Shown here in pieces: positions 36,063 to 45,521 of a stretch of DNA of 64,000 nucleotides. The notes below the pieces were generated by a model, which was not told the origin of the DNA, did not search any database, and saw only the letters and a list, made by a program, of their open reading frames with translations. The stretch spans positions 62,001 through 126,000 of the forward strand of contig NZ_NKHF01000062.1 of assembly GCF_002744175.1 (NCBI RefSeq), given 5' to 3'. This DNA is from Pseudoalteromonas piscicida (lineage in GTDB: Bacteria > Pseudomonadota > Gammaproteobacteria > Enterobacterales > Alteromonadaceae). Within the stretch, counting starts at the first letter, position 1. The number at the start of each line of letters is the position of its first letter. The translations under genes and the position numbers were made by a program.

Positions 36063-39000
36063 AGCCTTCATTGGTGTGCAGGCAATTTTGCTGTGTGCGC
36101 CTATTGCGCTGTTCGCGTATTTTTATTCCCAACAAGAAATCAATAGCCAAGCACACCAAGCGCGCGTTGCACTATTGATTGAGGCAAAAAGTGTTGATGC
36201 TAAGTTAGATGCTGCTGTGTTACAAATGCTCAGTGCGCAATTAAATCAATATGACGAGTTGGCAGAGCTCGCCCATGCCATTGATGCCCTAAACACGACT
36301 CAAAGAGAAGCGTTATTTGCACAGACCGCGCCCGAGATCCAGCAACAGTTTATTGCTTATCGGCAGTTATTAAGCGAAAAAGTACTGCAGGTTGAGTCTA
36401 TTAAAACGGCGGCTGCGAGCATCAAAAATAGCTTGCTTTACCTCCCTGAGTTGGTCAAAGAACTCGAGCAAGCGGACCCTGAGCTAGCGCTCCAAACTAA
36501 CAGAGCTTTAGCAAACTTAATGTTGGGTCAGCTATATGAATTTGCATTTCAGCCCATAGATAATCGTTCACCCATGAATGAACTCGAACAGCTTATCTAT
36601 CAACATTTTAATGTGGCCGTCACCAACAGTGTTGAGTTGAAACAAGCAAAGCAGCGCTTTTTATCCTTACCGAGTAATCAAGCTTTTTCTGAGCTTTATG
36701 GTACATACAATCGTTACCATAGCCACACCATAGAACAAGCCAAACAACAGCATGAACTACTGCTGATACTCGCTATTGTACTATTTCTACTTCTGGTTAT
36801 CTTTGCTAATCGCTTGTACGCCGCTAAAAATAAAATCTTGAGTACTAGCCAAACCTTGTCTGATGCTGTCGCGCGTTTAACCGAGGGTTTTGCGCTGTTT
36901 AGTCGCTCTGGTAATTTATTGTTGTGTAATAGCGCATGGCGGGAACATTTTGCGATCGAAAACCAAGAAGCTATGCCACGAAAACTAGAGCACTGGCAGC
37001 AGCAATTCGGAGAGGTATTTAACGCAGGCGCGAATTTACATCAAACAGATTCAGGTGCTTGGCTGCAAGTGAAACAAACCAAAACCCATAATGACGGTCA
37101 GGTTTTTGTCAGTGTTAATGTCTCCTTGTTTAAACAGGCCGAAGAAGAGCTAAGAAAATGGGGGCATGCTATTGAGCAGAGCCCCTCCTCTATTGTTATC
37201 ACCGATCCAAGAGCGCGGATTGAGTATGTTAACCCCAAGTTTGAGCAAGTTACCGGTTATTCACTTGAGGAAATTAAAGGAAAAACACCTAAAGTACTGG
37301 GCTCAAAACATAACTTTACTGACTATAAAGCGTTGTGGCAGACCATTAATCAAGGTGAGGTGTGGCGAGGCGAATTTTTTAATCGTCGCAAGTCTGGTGA
37401 TTATTATTGGGAGTACGCTTCTATTTCTCCTATCAAAAATCAGCAGGGAGAAATCATTAACTTTATTGCGATTAAAGAGGATATTACTGCACAAAAGAGC
37501 GCAAGTGCTCAGCTTAAGACGGCCGCTGCGGTATTTAATGCGACACAAGAAGGAATAATGACAACCAATGCTAAGCTTGAGATCACCGCAGTTAATCCCG
37601 CTTTTACCAAAATTACTGGATACGAAGAGCATGAGGTATTAGGACAACGGCCCACTATCTTGAGTTCAGGCAAGCATGATAAACACTTCTATGAACAAAT
37701 GTGGAGCACTCTGAATAGTCAAGGCCAATGGGCGAGTGAAATCTGGAACAAACGCAAAGATGGCAGTTTATATCCCGAATGGCTGGCAATTAGCGTGGTA
37801 CATGATGATAAAGGGTTGGTACAACAATATGTAGCCATTTTATCGGACATGACCGAGCGCAAAGCACAAGAAGAGCAAATCGAATATCAAGCTTACTACG
37901 ATGTACTAACGGGGTTGCCAAATCGTACTTTATTGCTTGAACGCATTGAACAAGATATTAAACGCATGAGTCGCAGCCATCACCAAAGTGCGGTGTTGTT
38001 TATTGACTTAGATAGGTTCAAGCGTGTTAATGACACCATGGGGCATGAGGCTGGTGATGTTTTGTTGGTTTCTGTGGCACAACGCTTAAATGAACTATTG
38101 CGTAAAAGTGATACCCTGAGTCGGTTTGGTGGAGATGAGTTTGTCTTATTGTTGAGTCAAATTACCCACCCAGATCATGCGGCGCAAGTGGCCGATAAAA
38201 TAGTCAAAGCGCTAAGTGAACCCTTTGTGATTAATGGCTTTGAAGTTTTCACTGGAGCCAGTATTGGGATCGCAATTTTACCCAGTGACGCAAAAGATCA
38301 AAAAGAATTATTGAGGCTTGCCGATCTGGCTATGTACAAAGCGAAGGAAGCTGGACGTAATCAGTACCACTTTTTTGCTCAAGAAATGCAACTACAGGTT
38401 AATCGTCGCGTTGAACTAGAACAGCATTTACGTGCTGCGCTTGAGCATAAACGGCTTACCGTCCACTACCAGCCTATCGTGGATATTGTGACGGGTAAGC
38501 TATATGGTGTAGAAGCGTTAATGCGCTGGCCTACAGATTTTGGTAAGTATATTTCTCCTGCTGAGTTTATTCCTGTCGCGGAAGAAAGCGGCTTAATTGC
38601 GCCTTTAGGTGAATGGCTACTGGGTCAAGCCTGTAGTGATATTCGCAGATTGAACAAAGCATTAGGAATGAACTGCTACTTGACGGTTAACGTGTCGAGT
38701 CAGCAATATCGACTCGGTTTTAATGCAACAACGATAAAAAAGATCATGCAGCAATCAGGCTTTCATCCGGAAAACTTGACTCTAGAAATCACCGAAAGCA
38801 TTTTGCTTGAAGATGATAAAGCGGTCACCAGCTGGCTTCAAAGCCTAAGAGCGACGGGCGTTAACTTAGCTATCGACGACTTTGGTACTGGCTACTCTTC
38901 TTTGAGTTACCTTAAACGCTTCCCAATTAATATCTTAAAAATTGACCGAGGCTTTATTCAAGATATAGATCAAAGCCAAGATGCTGTGGTCTTGGTGAAT

Positions 39001-39213
39001 GCGATTCTCTCAATGGCAGAAAGCTTATCACTCAAAGTTATCGCCGAAGGTGTAGAGCAACAAGGGCAGCTTGAGCGCCTACAAGGTCTTGGCTGCCAAT
39101 ACGTGCAAGGGTATTTTTATGCCAAACCCATGGCAATTGAAGGATTAATTGAGTGGGTTGAGCAGTTTGCCATTGTATCGGAGCGCGGATCTCACAAGTT
39201 GTGGTTGGATTAA
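36052..39213 (+). CDS. PAS-GGDEF-EAL c-di-GMP protein with periplasmic DAHL-like sensor
   Basis: Membrane protein of 1053 residues that can in principle both make and degrade c-di-GMP. An N-terminal helix (about 5-20) and a second at about 240-258 enclose a helical periplasmic domain of DAHL-like type. A degenerate PAS (about 270-360) is followed by two clear PAS-PAC units (about 375-490 and 495-610). The GGDEF domain has an intact GGDEF (about 693-697) and an RKSD inhibitory site five residues before it. The EAL domain has EALMR (about 820), LTLEITES, DDFGTGYSS and KIDRGF. All catalytic motifs are intact. It overlaps the peroxidase gene by 11 bases, so the periplasmic redox protein may feed its sensor (inference). 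Confidence 0.9.
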   Translation: MKNKAFIGVQAILLCAPIALFAYFYSQQEINSQAHQARVALLIEAKSVDAKLDAAVLQMLSAQLNQYDELAELAHAIDALNTTQREALFAQTAPEIQQQFIAYRQLLSEKVLQVESIKTAAASIKNSLLYLPELVKELEQADPELALQTNRALANLMLGQLYEFAFQPIDNRSPMNELEQLIYQHFNVAVTNSVELKQAKQRFLSLPSNQAFSELYGTYNRYHSHTIEQAKQQHELLLILAIVLFLLLVIFANRLYAAKNKILSTSQTLSDAVARLTEGFALFSRSGNLLLCNSAWREHFAIENQEAMPRKLEHWQQQFGEVFNAGANLHQTDSGAWLQVKQTKTHNDGQVFVSVNVSLFKQAEEELRKWGHAIEQSPSSIVITDPRARIEYVNPKFEQVTGYSLEEIKGKTPKVLGSKHNFTDYKALWQTINQGEVWRGEFFNRRKSGDYYWEYASISPIKNQQGEIINFIAIKEDITAQKSASAQLKTAAAVFNATQEGIMTTNAKLEITAVNPAFTKITGYEEHEVLGQRPTILSSGKHDKHFYEQMWSTLNSQGQWASEIWNKRKDGSLYPEWLAISVVHDDKGLVQQYVAILSDMTERKAQEEQIEYQAYYDVLTGLPNRTLLLERIEQDIKRMSRSHHQSAVLFIDLDRFKRVNDTMGHEAGDVLLVSVAQRLNELLRKSDTLSRFGGDEFVLLLSQITHPDHAAQVADKIVKALSEPFVINGFEVFTGASIGIAILPSDAKDQKELLRLADLAMYKAKEAGRNQYHFFAQEMQLQVNRRVELEQHLRAALEHKRLTVHYQPIVDIVTGKLYGVEALMRWPTDFGKYISPAEFIPVAEESGLIAPLGEWLLGQACSDIRRLNKALGMNCYLTVNVSSQQYRLGFNATTIKKIMQQSGFHPENLTLEITESILLEDDKAVTSWLQSLRATGVNLAIDDFGTGYSSLSYLKRFPINILKIDRGFIQDIDQSQDAVVLVNAILSMAESLSLKVIAEGVEQQGQLERLQGLGCQYVQGYFYAKPMAIEGLIEWVEQFAIVSERGSHKLWLD

Positions 39214-39641
39214 GACGTAGTAAAGATGAGAGATTAGGTCTGCTCCATAAAGGTATCTATTACTTTTATAGCACCAGATTCATTCACCACAAACAAACTA
39301 GGCTGCGCGCATGGCGGAGCGGTTGCTTTTGCAGAGCGAGGGGTGAGACAACTAATCCCAATGTTCTCATTTGCTCGAGTGTCATTCCATAAGTGGCTCA
39401 CTCATTGAGTCATATGTTTTGTAAGTTGGTCTGGTTGTCTCCCGAAGCTGCAATAATATCAATGCTAATTTCTATGCGTGTTGCCTAACGTTGTGGGTAT
39501 CCGCTTTGTTGCGGTCACCTAGGAATTGACAGGGTTTTTGGCTACTCGCTGTACGTGGCTGACCCTTATAGAGGAAACCAGAGGCGCTTTCAGTTTAATC
39601 TAGTTACAATGATTTTAACCGACTAGCTTTTGTAACTGATT
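39214..39641. promoter_or_regulatory. Region upstream of the Reg_prop sensor kinase
   Basis: About 428 bases. AGTTACAA (39602-39609) and TTGTAACT (39630-39637) form a perfect 8-bp inverted repeat with a 20-base spacer, ending 4 bases before the kinase start. A 63-codon frame (39201-39392) is open but has no ribosome-binding site and low-complexity content, so I do not call it. No other structure is evident. Confidence 0.4.
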
Positions 39642-42600
39642 GTGGCACTGAATAAAAAACGTAATCAACTAACAACAATAGAGGTATGGCTGGGTATCTT
39701 GTTACTTGCGATGAGTTTTTGCACGCTAAGTAAGCAAGTAGTTACCTATCCTATAGAAAAGGCTATAAGCATAGTTCCCAATACCGTTTCAGTTGAACAT
39801 GGGCTTTCCCAGAATTCAGTGACGGTTATGAAGCTCGACAGTTACTCGCGGTTATGGGTTGGCACACAAGAAGGGTTAAATTTATTTGATCTCAACGGTG
39901 TTGAGTTAGTCGGGCAAGCGCCTCACCTAACCCAGTTGAGTGGTCGTGTGATCCAAGGTTTAGCACAAGATCAGCGTGGGAATATGTGGGTTGCCACAAA
40001 TCGAGGCTTAGATAAGATCAAGGTAAGTGATCTCAGCGTCGAAAATATCTTGCAAAAGTCAGATGCGGGCGCTGTTAGGCAGTTAGATTGTATGTCTGAT
40101 GGCCGACTCGTTTACCTCAGTGACGGGGTGCTGTATCTCCTTGACCCTAATACGCATCAATCAACTAAACTTGCAGGGATCACTGGGCAAGCGGTTTACT
40201 TTTTTGCTTATAAAGATGTGCTGCTGGTACGTTTGCAAGATAGTATTATTGCTTATAACCCCAACACACAGCAGAGTCAGGCGTATCCATTACAGCCAGA
40301 CGAAGCGAGGCTAGCGCTCTCTTTTAGCCGCACTCAAACTGGTGAGCTTTTGATGCTTACTGCACAAAACAAGTTGAAAGCTTGTAGCTTTACGCGTTGT
40401 CGTGAGGTAGTCGTACAGTATGGTGATAAACAACTTGAGTTTCGCCGAATACGGCATTTTGGTGATAAGTTTACCGCCATTACGAATATTGGTGTGGTTA
40501 TCGGTAGTGCTGATTTTGACAATCTAACCTTAATCAATACGCCCTTCCCAGACATGCTTTACCCCACTTTTAGCCAGCGGGCAGGCATTGTACTGCGGCA
40601 AGATGGCGCGATACTCATCGGAAATTATCGCGGCGTGTTTGAGATACCAGCAAACTATCAATCAGTCTCTAGCTTTACCAGCGAGCAGTTTTTAGGTTCC
40701 GAAACGATATTTGCTACGGGCAAATTGGAGACCGCACAGGGAGAGCGACTCGTCATTGCTGGGGAAAGTACACTGTTTATTACTGCGGTAAATCGTCAGA
40801 AATTAACAGTTGAGCAGCAGTTTTCTATTCCACAAGGAATGAATGGACGTCACTTAATTGCCTTGAATGGGCGGACTTATTTGGCTTCAGATAACAAAGG
40901 CGTATTTGAAGTCACGATAGCAGGATTGGTTGAAGTCGATAATAGTAAATTGGCGCAATCGCTCGCTACTCCGCTGATCATAGATATGTATGCAATTGAT
41001 CAGCACAATACACTGATCTTGCAAAATGCCACCTTAAGTAAGCAATCAACCCAAAGCGGGGTCGCTGAGGTCGTTTGGTCTGTAACCTTACCTACTTTTT
41101 CCAGTTACCGTTTGCTCTATAAATCGGGCTACTTATTTGTTGCTACATTAGACCGTGGCATTCTCTATCAGCAGGTTGAAGATGGTTTTGCTAAGCCTTC
41201 GCAATCTTGGCGATCATTACTTGAGCATGATATTGCGTTAGACCTATATGATGTTACACCAAGTCAGTTATTAGTGATGTCTGTAGAAAGTGGCGCTGTA
41301 CTCGTTGAGAAGCGTGAGCAAAACTGGAAGATTGCAAAAACGTTACAGAGTGCTTCACACCCTCCCCTTACCACTTTGTGTGGCGCGCAAACGCAAACAG
41401 GAGAGTGGCTACTGACGACAAACAGTGGCATTCTTATTTATGACAATACACTTGAGCTAGATCGCTTTTTTACTAAGCTTGATGGTATCGGGGTGAGAGA
41501 GTATCAGCAATTTGGCTGTGGTCAGGTTGGTGAGTTTATTTATGCACAGGGGCATGGCGGGATCACCCTTATGCCAAAATCAAGCGCATCATTGCCTCAT
41601 TCCGAAATAGCGCTAAACCTAGTGGGCGCTTGGCAAGATGAACAGATACTCCCTATCGATAATCAGAATATCGTTGCGGTTGCCCCTGATTTAGTCAAGT
41701 TAAAGTTTGCACTAGCCCCGCTGCCACTCGATGCCAGAGCACAGATCCAGTATCGTTTTGACAGCGAACGAAACTGGCAAACAGCAAGCTCGTCGACTCT
41801 GCTGTTTTCTCATCTCACTGAAGATAAATACATGCTGCAAGTGAGAGCGAAAAACTACAATGGCATGATGTCGTCCACTCGCCAGTTTGAGCTCCTGATT
41901 CTACCGCCGTGGTGGCGCAGCCCAGCAGCTTACTCTATTTATCTTAGTGCATTTCTTATCTTACTATGGGCCAGTTACCGCTATAGACTAAACAAACAGC
42001 AGGCTTATGCTCGCCAGTTAGAGCAACAGGTCGCCGAGCGGACACTCGAGTTACAACATAAACAACAAGAAGCATTGGCATTACACCAAGAAAAAGCTAG
42101 ATTTATCAATGAGGCTAGCCATGATCTTAAGCATCTTTGCGGCCTTATCAAGCTAAATGTGAGTAATTTGGACTTACCGCTAGATGAACATTTTCAAGGG
42201 GTGACAAAAACGGCTATTCAAGGTGCAACGAGCCAACTTAGCCAGTTAGTCAACAATGTTGTTGAGATCTCACATTTAGATGCTGGAATGATATCACCAC
42301 GACTAGAAGCGGTCAGTATTAATGCATTGTTTTTCTCGATTGAACAACAATTTATGATTAAATGCAGAGACAAACAGATCAGTATTGAAAGTCAGGTGGC
42401 AGGACCGCTGTTTTGTCATAGTGATGAGCACTTACTTTCTCGACTGCTCTTCAATTTAGTCGACAATGCAGTAAAAAGTTTGCGAGCCGGAGATGTCATT
42501 AAACTGCAAGCCAGCCATGATAGAGAGACATTAATCATTGCCATTGTTGACTCAGGTCCTGGGCTATCCCCTGATATCGTCAATAGTTTGCAAGCTGCAT

Positions 42601-42740
42601 TGAGCGCAGAGTCTAAACGAGTGGTAGGAACTGGATTAGGGCTATCTATTGTTGTGGGTATTACTAGATTATTAAATATAGGTTTGGTCGTTGATAGTGG
42701 TTCGACTGGCACCAAATTTATATTGAAGTTTGAAGGATGA
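39642..42740 (+). CDS. Sensor histidine kinase with Reg_prop beta-propeller and Y_Y_Y domains
   Basis: Large membrane kinase of 1032 residues. A GTG start gives a signal-like helix (about 12-30). Then come about a dozen propeller-type repeats (GLSQNSVTVMKLDSYSRLWVGT, QDQRGNMWVATNRGLDKI), a Y_Y_Y domain near 680-750, and a transmembrane helix at about 768-785. A coiled coil and the kinase core follow, with an atypical H-box (ASHDLKHLCGL), an N-box FNLVDNAVKSL and the G boxes DSGPGL and GTGLGLSI. The weak ribosome-binding site makes the start less certain. A response regulator follows at once, so this is a complete two-component system. Such sensors usually detect polysaccharides or envelope signals. 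Confidence 0.88.
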   Translation: MALNKKRNQLTTIEVWLGILLLAMSFCTLSKQVVTYPIEKAISIVPNTVSVEHGLSQNSVTVMKLDSYSRLWVGTQEGLNLFDLNGVELVGQAPHLTQLSGRVIQGLAQDQRGNMWVATNRGLDKIKVSDLSVENILQKSDAGAVRQLDCMSDGRLVYLSDGVLYLLDPNTHQSTKLAGITGQAVYFFAYKDVLLVRLQDSIIAYNPNTQQSQAYPLQPDEARLALSFSRTQTGELLMLTAQNKLKACSFTRCREVVVQYGDKQLEFRRIRHFGDKFTAITNIGVVIGSADFDNLTLINTPFPDMLYPTFSQRAGIVLRQDGAILIGNYRGVFEIPANYQSVSSFTSEQFLGSETIFATGKLETAQGERLVIAGESTLFITAVNRQKLTVEQQFSIPQGMNGRHLIALNGRTYLASDNKGVFEVTIAGLVEVDNSKLAQSLATPLIIDMYAIDQHNTLILQNATLSKQSTQSGVAEVVWSVTLPTFSSYRLLYKSGYLFVATLDRGILYQQVEDGFAKPSQSWRSLLEHDIALDLYDVTPSQLLVMSVESGAVLVEKREQNWKIAKTLQSASHPPLTTLCGAQTQTGEWLLTTNSGILIYDNTLELDRFFTKLDGIGVREYQQFGCGQVGEFIYAQGHGGITLMPKSSASLPHSEIALNLVGAWQDEQILPIDNQNIVAVAPDLVKLKFALAPLPLDARAQIQYRFDSERNWQTASSSTLLFSHLTEDKYMLQVRAKNYNGMMSSTRQFELLILPPWWRSPAAYSIYLSAFLILLWASYRYRLNKQQAYARQLEQQVAERTLELQHKQQEALALHQEKARFINEASHDLKHLCGLIKLNVSNLDLPLDEHFQGVTKTAIQGATSQLSQLVNNVVEISHLDAGMISPRLEAVSINALFFSIEQQFMIKCRDKQISIESQVAGPLFCHSDEHLLSRLLFNLVDNAVKSLRAGDVIKLQASHDRETLIIAIVDSGPGLSPDIVNSLQAALSAESKRVVGTGLGLSIVVGITRLLNIGLVVDSGSTGTKFILKFEG

Positions 42741-42744
42741 GAAA

Positions 42745-43329
42745 TTGAATAAGAAGTTCGTTGTGATCGCAGATGATCACCCCATGTATTTGGAAGCGTT
42801 GAGCCTAAGGCTACAATCAGTCGCACCAGATATCACCGTTGAAGCTGTGCAAAACTACACTGAACTGTTTGATTTACTCAATAAAAAGTCATCCTCTATC
42901 GACGCTGTTATTGCGGATTTATTAATGCCGCATGGTAACGGCGTTGAAAGTGTCAAGTATCTTTGCGAACGCTTTAGTAATGTGCCGCTATTATTGCTCA
43001 GTGGGCAAGATGACTTTGTCACGCGTCAAGAGTGTTTAGATGCTGGGGCAAAGGCTTTTTTATCTAAATGCGATGATAGCGCTGTTTTGGTTGAACACCT
43101 CAAGAAAATATTAAAGATTAACAATAGTGGAAATACACCACAGCAACTTGATGCCCTTACTCCCACTCAATATCGAGTATTAAGTCTGATTGCACAGGGG
43201 TTATCAAATAAGCAAATTGCCAGTCATTTAGGCATAGCTGAAAAAACTGTTAAAGTTCATGTATCTGCAATATTTGAAAAATTAAACGTCAATAATCGAA
43301 CTCAAGCAGCGCTGTTATTGAATAAATAA
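42745..43329 (+). CDS. NarL/FixJ-type response regulator
   Basis: DNA-binding regulator of about 194 residues. The receiver domain has the acidic pair in VIADDHPMY, the phospho-acceptor Asp in AVIADLLMPHGNG, and the conserved Lys in AFLSKCDD. The LuxR-type HTH is LSLIAQGLSNKQIASHLGIAEKTVKVHVSAIF. I start it at TTG 42745 (MNKKFVVIADDHP), with GAAGGA about 7 bases upstream overlapping the kinase stop; a frame from TTG 42730 adds five residues without a better site. It is the partner of the preceding kinase. Confidence 0.9.
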   Translation: MNKKFVVIADDHPMYLEALSLRLQSVAPDITVEAVQNYTELFDLLNKKSSSIDAVIADLLMPHGNGVESVKYLCERFSNVPLLLLSGQDDFVTRQECLDAGAKAFLSKCDDSAVLVEHLKKILKINNSGNTPQQLDALTPTQYRVLSLIAQGLSNKQIASHLGIAEKTVKVHVSAIFEKLNVNNRTQAALLLNK

Positions 43330-43612
43330 TACTGCTGCACACTGCCTTATTACCTTACGGTCAATGCACTGTAAATCCTGATGTCTTCTTGTCTAGTACT
43401 ATAGTCCTAGAGGGCGGCTTTAGACATATTTCTCAGCCTATTTTTTTGTTCTATCCTCACGCCATGTATTGCGTAAATCGCAATTTTGATTCGGCGAAAG
43501 TGTCGATTCACTACGTCCTGTTGGGCGAACAAAAAAATGTTAATCCATTTACTTAGTTATTCGCTCTTTTCCAAACTGAGTTGAGATTAAGTTTACTGTT
43601 GAGGTCTTCACT
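43330..43612. promoter_or_regulatory. Region upstream of the chemosensory cluster
   Basis: 283 bases with no gene, bearing the promoter for the following ten-gene cluster. I could not place a clear flagellar sigma-28 or other recognisable promoter. Confidence 0.35.
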
Positions 43613-44818
43613 TTGCCTGATTTTAATCACGGGTCACTGTCTTCGATAAAACAAGCGCTGGGAGCTGTTAGTGCAGCAATTGCCATTCCGCTGGTGGCTG
43701 TTTGGTTTGCTGAGCTGTCTATTTGGATAAAGCTCTTGGTAAGTTTAATCACGGTGGTACTTTTAACCTATGGTTTCAAAACGCTTGCTAGCTCATGGCA
43801 GCACATGCTGTTGATGCAATCACAGGAGCATGACCACCAGCCTATTGATGATAACGTAGCGCTTGCGGCTAACTACCGCGAAGCGATTACTGAACTTGTC
43901 CCTCGTTGGGTGGGCATGCAAGATCTCGCTCAGTCTCAACTAGAAAGCAATGTGGTTGAGTTAGTGCAAAAGTTTTCAGATATCCACGGTCGCTTACAAC
44001 ATTCAATTCAAACGTCTGGACAGACAACCAACGCCATGAGTGGTCAGCAAGGTCTGAGCCAGGTTATCGAATTGGCCAATGATGAGCTCGGCAAAATTAC
44101 CAAAATGCTGCAAACCGCGATGAATAATCGTCGGCAATTGTTAGAAGAAATGACCGAGCTTAATGATATTACCGAAGAGCTCAAAAAAATGGGGGCAGAA
44201 GTTGCCGCCATTGCTTCACAAACAAATTTACTAGCCCTCAACGCAGCAATTGAAGCGGCAAGAGCCGGTGAAACTGGCAGAGGTTTTGCCGTTGTTGCAG
44301 ATGAAGTTCGTACGCTTTCTAGTCGCTCAGGCGAGACTGGGGATAGGATCACCAGACGAATTGACCAAGCGAATGAAACCTTACAAAAAACGCTGCAACG
44401 TACCAGCCAATTTGTGGAACAAGATGCCCAACGAATGAACGATGTAGAGCTGGGCATCGAAAAGGTATTGCATGAGTTCCGAGGTGCAGGTGAAGCAATT
44501 ATAGCCAGTGCCACAGAGCTAGAGCATGAAAGTGAACTTGTCCAGCAGGATGTAGGCGATGTGTTGGTCGGATTACAGTTTCAAGATCGCGTGAGTCAAA
44601 TTCTTGAAAGTATTAAAGAAGATATGAAGCGCTTTGAACAGCAAATGGAGGCGCACAAACTTGCTCATGCGCAAGGAGGTAGGGTTGAACCTATCAATGT
44701 TGCTGCCTGGCTTGCCACGTTAAGTAATACCTATACAACGGTAGAGCAAGCAGCATTACATCGTGGTGATGAGGTGAGCTCACAACCACAAGAACAGTCA
44801 GATATGACATTTTTTTAG
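43613..44818 (+). CDS. Methyl-accepting chemotaxis-type protein without periplasmic domain
   Basis: Membrane signal transducer of 401 residues. Two closely spaced helices (about 17-33 and 37-53) leave no room for a ligand domain. A cytoplasmic coiled coil with the conserved hairpin tip ([35 protein letters not shown]) follows. The start is TTG with GAGG about 7 bases upstream. It heads the cluster and may sense an internal or membrane-borne signal, or join other receptors. No C-terminal CheR-docking pentapeptide is evident. Confidence 0.85.
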   Translation: MPDFNHGSLSSIKQALGAVSAAIAIPLVAVWFAELSIWIKLLVSLITVVLLTYGFKTLASSWQHMLLMQSQEHDHQPIDDNVALAANYREAITELVPRWVGMQDLAQSQLESNVVELVQKFSDIHGRLQHSIQTSGQTTNAMSGQQGLSQVIELANDELGKITKMLQTAMNNRRQLLEEMTELNDITEELKKMGAEVAAIASQTNLLALNAAIEAARAGETGRGFAVVADEVRTLSSRSGETGDRITRRIDQANETLQKTLQRTSQFVEQDAQRMNDVELGIEKVLHEFRGAGEAIIASATELEHESELVQQDVGDVLVGLQFQDRVSQILESIKEDMKRFEQQMEAHKLAHAQGGRVEPINVAAWLATLSNTYTTVEQAALHRGDEVSSQPQEQSDMTFF

Positions 44819-44826
44819 GAGTAGAT

Positions 44827-45195
44827 ATGGCTAAGACCATCATGGTTGTTGACGACTCACTCAGTATTAGACAAGTCGTTGGCATAGCTCTACGTGGAGC
44901 TGGATTTGAAGTACTAGAAGCATGTGATGGTAAAGATGCATTGAGTAAATTAACTGGGCAAAAAGTGCACTTGGTCATTTCCGACGTCAACATGCCAAAT
45001 ATGAATGGTATTGAGTTTGTTAAGTCATTAAAACAGCAGCCTGCTTATCGCTTTACGCCTGTGATTATGCTGACAACAGAAGGGGCGGATGAGATGAAAG
45101 CAGCAGGAAAGGCTGCAGGAGCAAAAGCTTGGGTCGTAAAGCCATTTAGAGCTGAGCAAATGCTTACAGCTGTCAACAAACTCATCCTTGCTTGA
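44827..45195 (+). CDS. cheY: CheY-like single-domain response regulator
   Basis: Receiver of 122 residues: acidic pair in MVVDDSLSIRQ, phospho-acceptor Asp in LVISDVNMPNMNG, Thr in MLTTEGAD and Lys in WVVKPFRAE. No output domain, as in CheY. It follows the first MCP by 8 bases with a GGAG ribosome-binding site. In this non-flagellar-looking cluster it may act on another output than the motor. Confidence 0.9.
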   Translation: MAKTIMVVDDSLSIRQVVGIALRGAGFEVLEACDGKDALSKLTGQKVHLVISDVNMPNMNGIEFVKSLKQQPAYRFTPVIMLTTEGADEMKAAGKAAGAKAWVVKPFRAEQMLTAVNKLILA

Positions 45196-45203
45196 GGGCT
45201 AAT

Positions 45204-45521
45204 ATGGCCGTTGATGTATCTCAAAAAGCAGATTTCACTATTATCGAATGCTCAGACGAATGCAATATCTTCTATGTACATGCGTTGTATCCGAGCTTTC
45301 AAACTGTGGTTGATGCGCAACCTAGTAAGGTCATCGTTGATCTCACTTCAGTGCAAGACATCGACACTGCGGGGCTCCAATTACTGCTATGGCTTAAAAA
45401 GCAGCTCCCCGCATCGAGTGAATTACTTATTACCACTGGAGATAATCAGCCGGTACTCGACTTTATGTCACTGTACCAACTCAATACCCAGTTAAGTCAT
45501 TTAGTCGAGGACAAAGCATGA
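45204..45521 (+). CDS. STAS-domain protein of the chemosensory cluster
   Basis: Single STAS domain of about 105 residues, related to anti-sigma-factor antagonists. The motif VIVDLTSVQDIDTAGLQLLLWL carries a Thr at the usual phosphorylation position (D-T-A-G). I start at ATG 45204 with GAGGG upstream; a TTG at 45192 overlapping cheY is less likely. Its stop overlaps the cheA start (ATGA). STAS proteins occur in some chemosensory arrays, but the partner kinase is not obvious here. Confidence 0.85.
   Translation: MAVDVSQKADFTIIECSDECNIFYVHALYPSFQTVVDAQPSKVIVDLTSVQDIDTAGLQLLLWLKKQLPASSELLITTGDNQPVLDFMSLYQLNTQLSHLVEDKA

Noticed and set aside
39201..39392. 63-residue ORF after the GGDEF-EAL gene
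   Set aside because: It overlaps the upstream gene, has no ribosome-binding site and no family features.
44044..44514. 156-residue ORF opposite the first MCP gene
   Set aside because: Ser/Ala/Leu-rich antisense shadow of the conserved MCP hairpin coding region, with no ribosome-binding site or recognisable domain.
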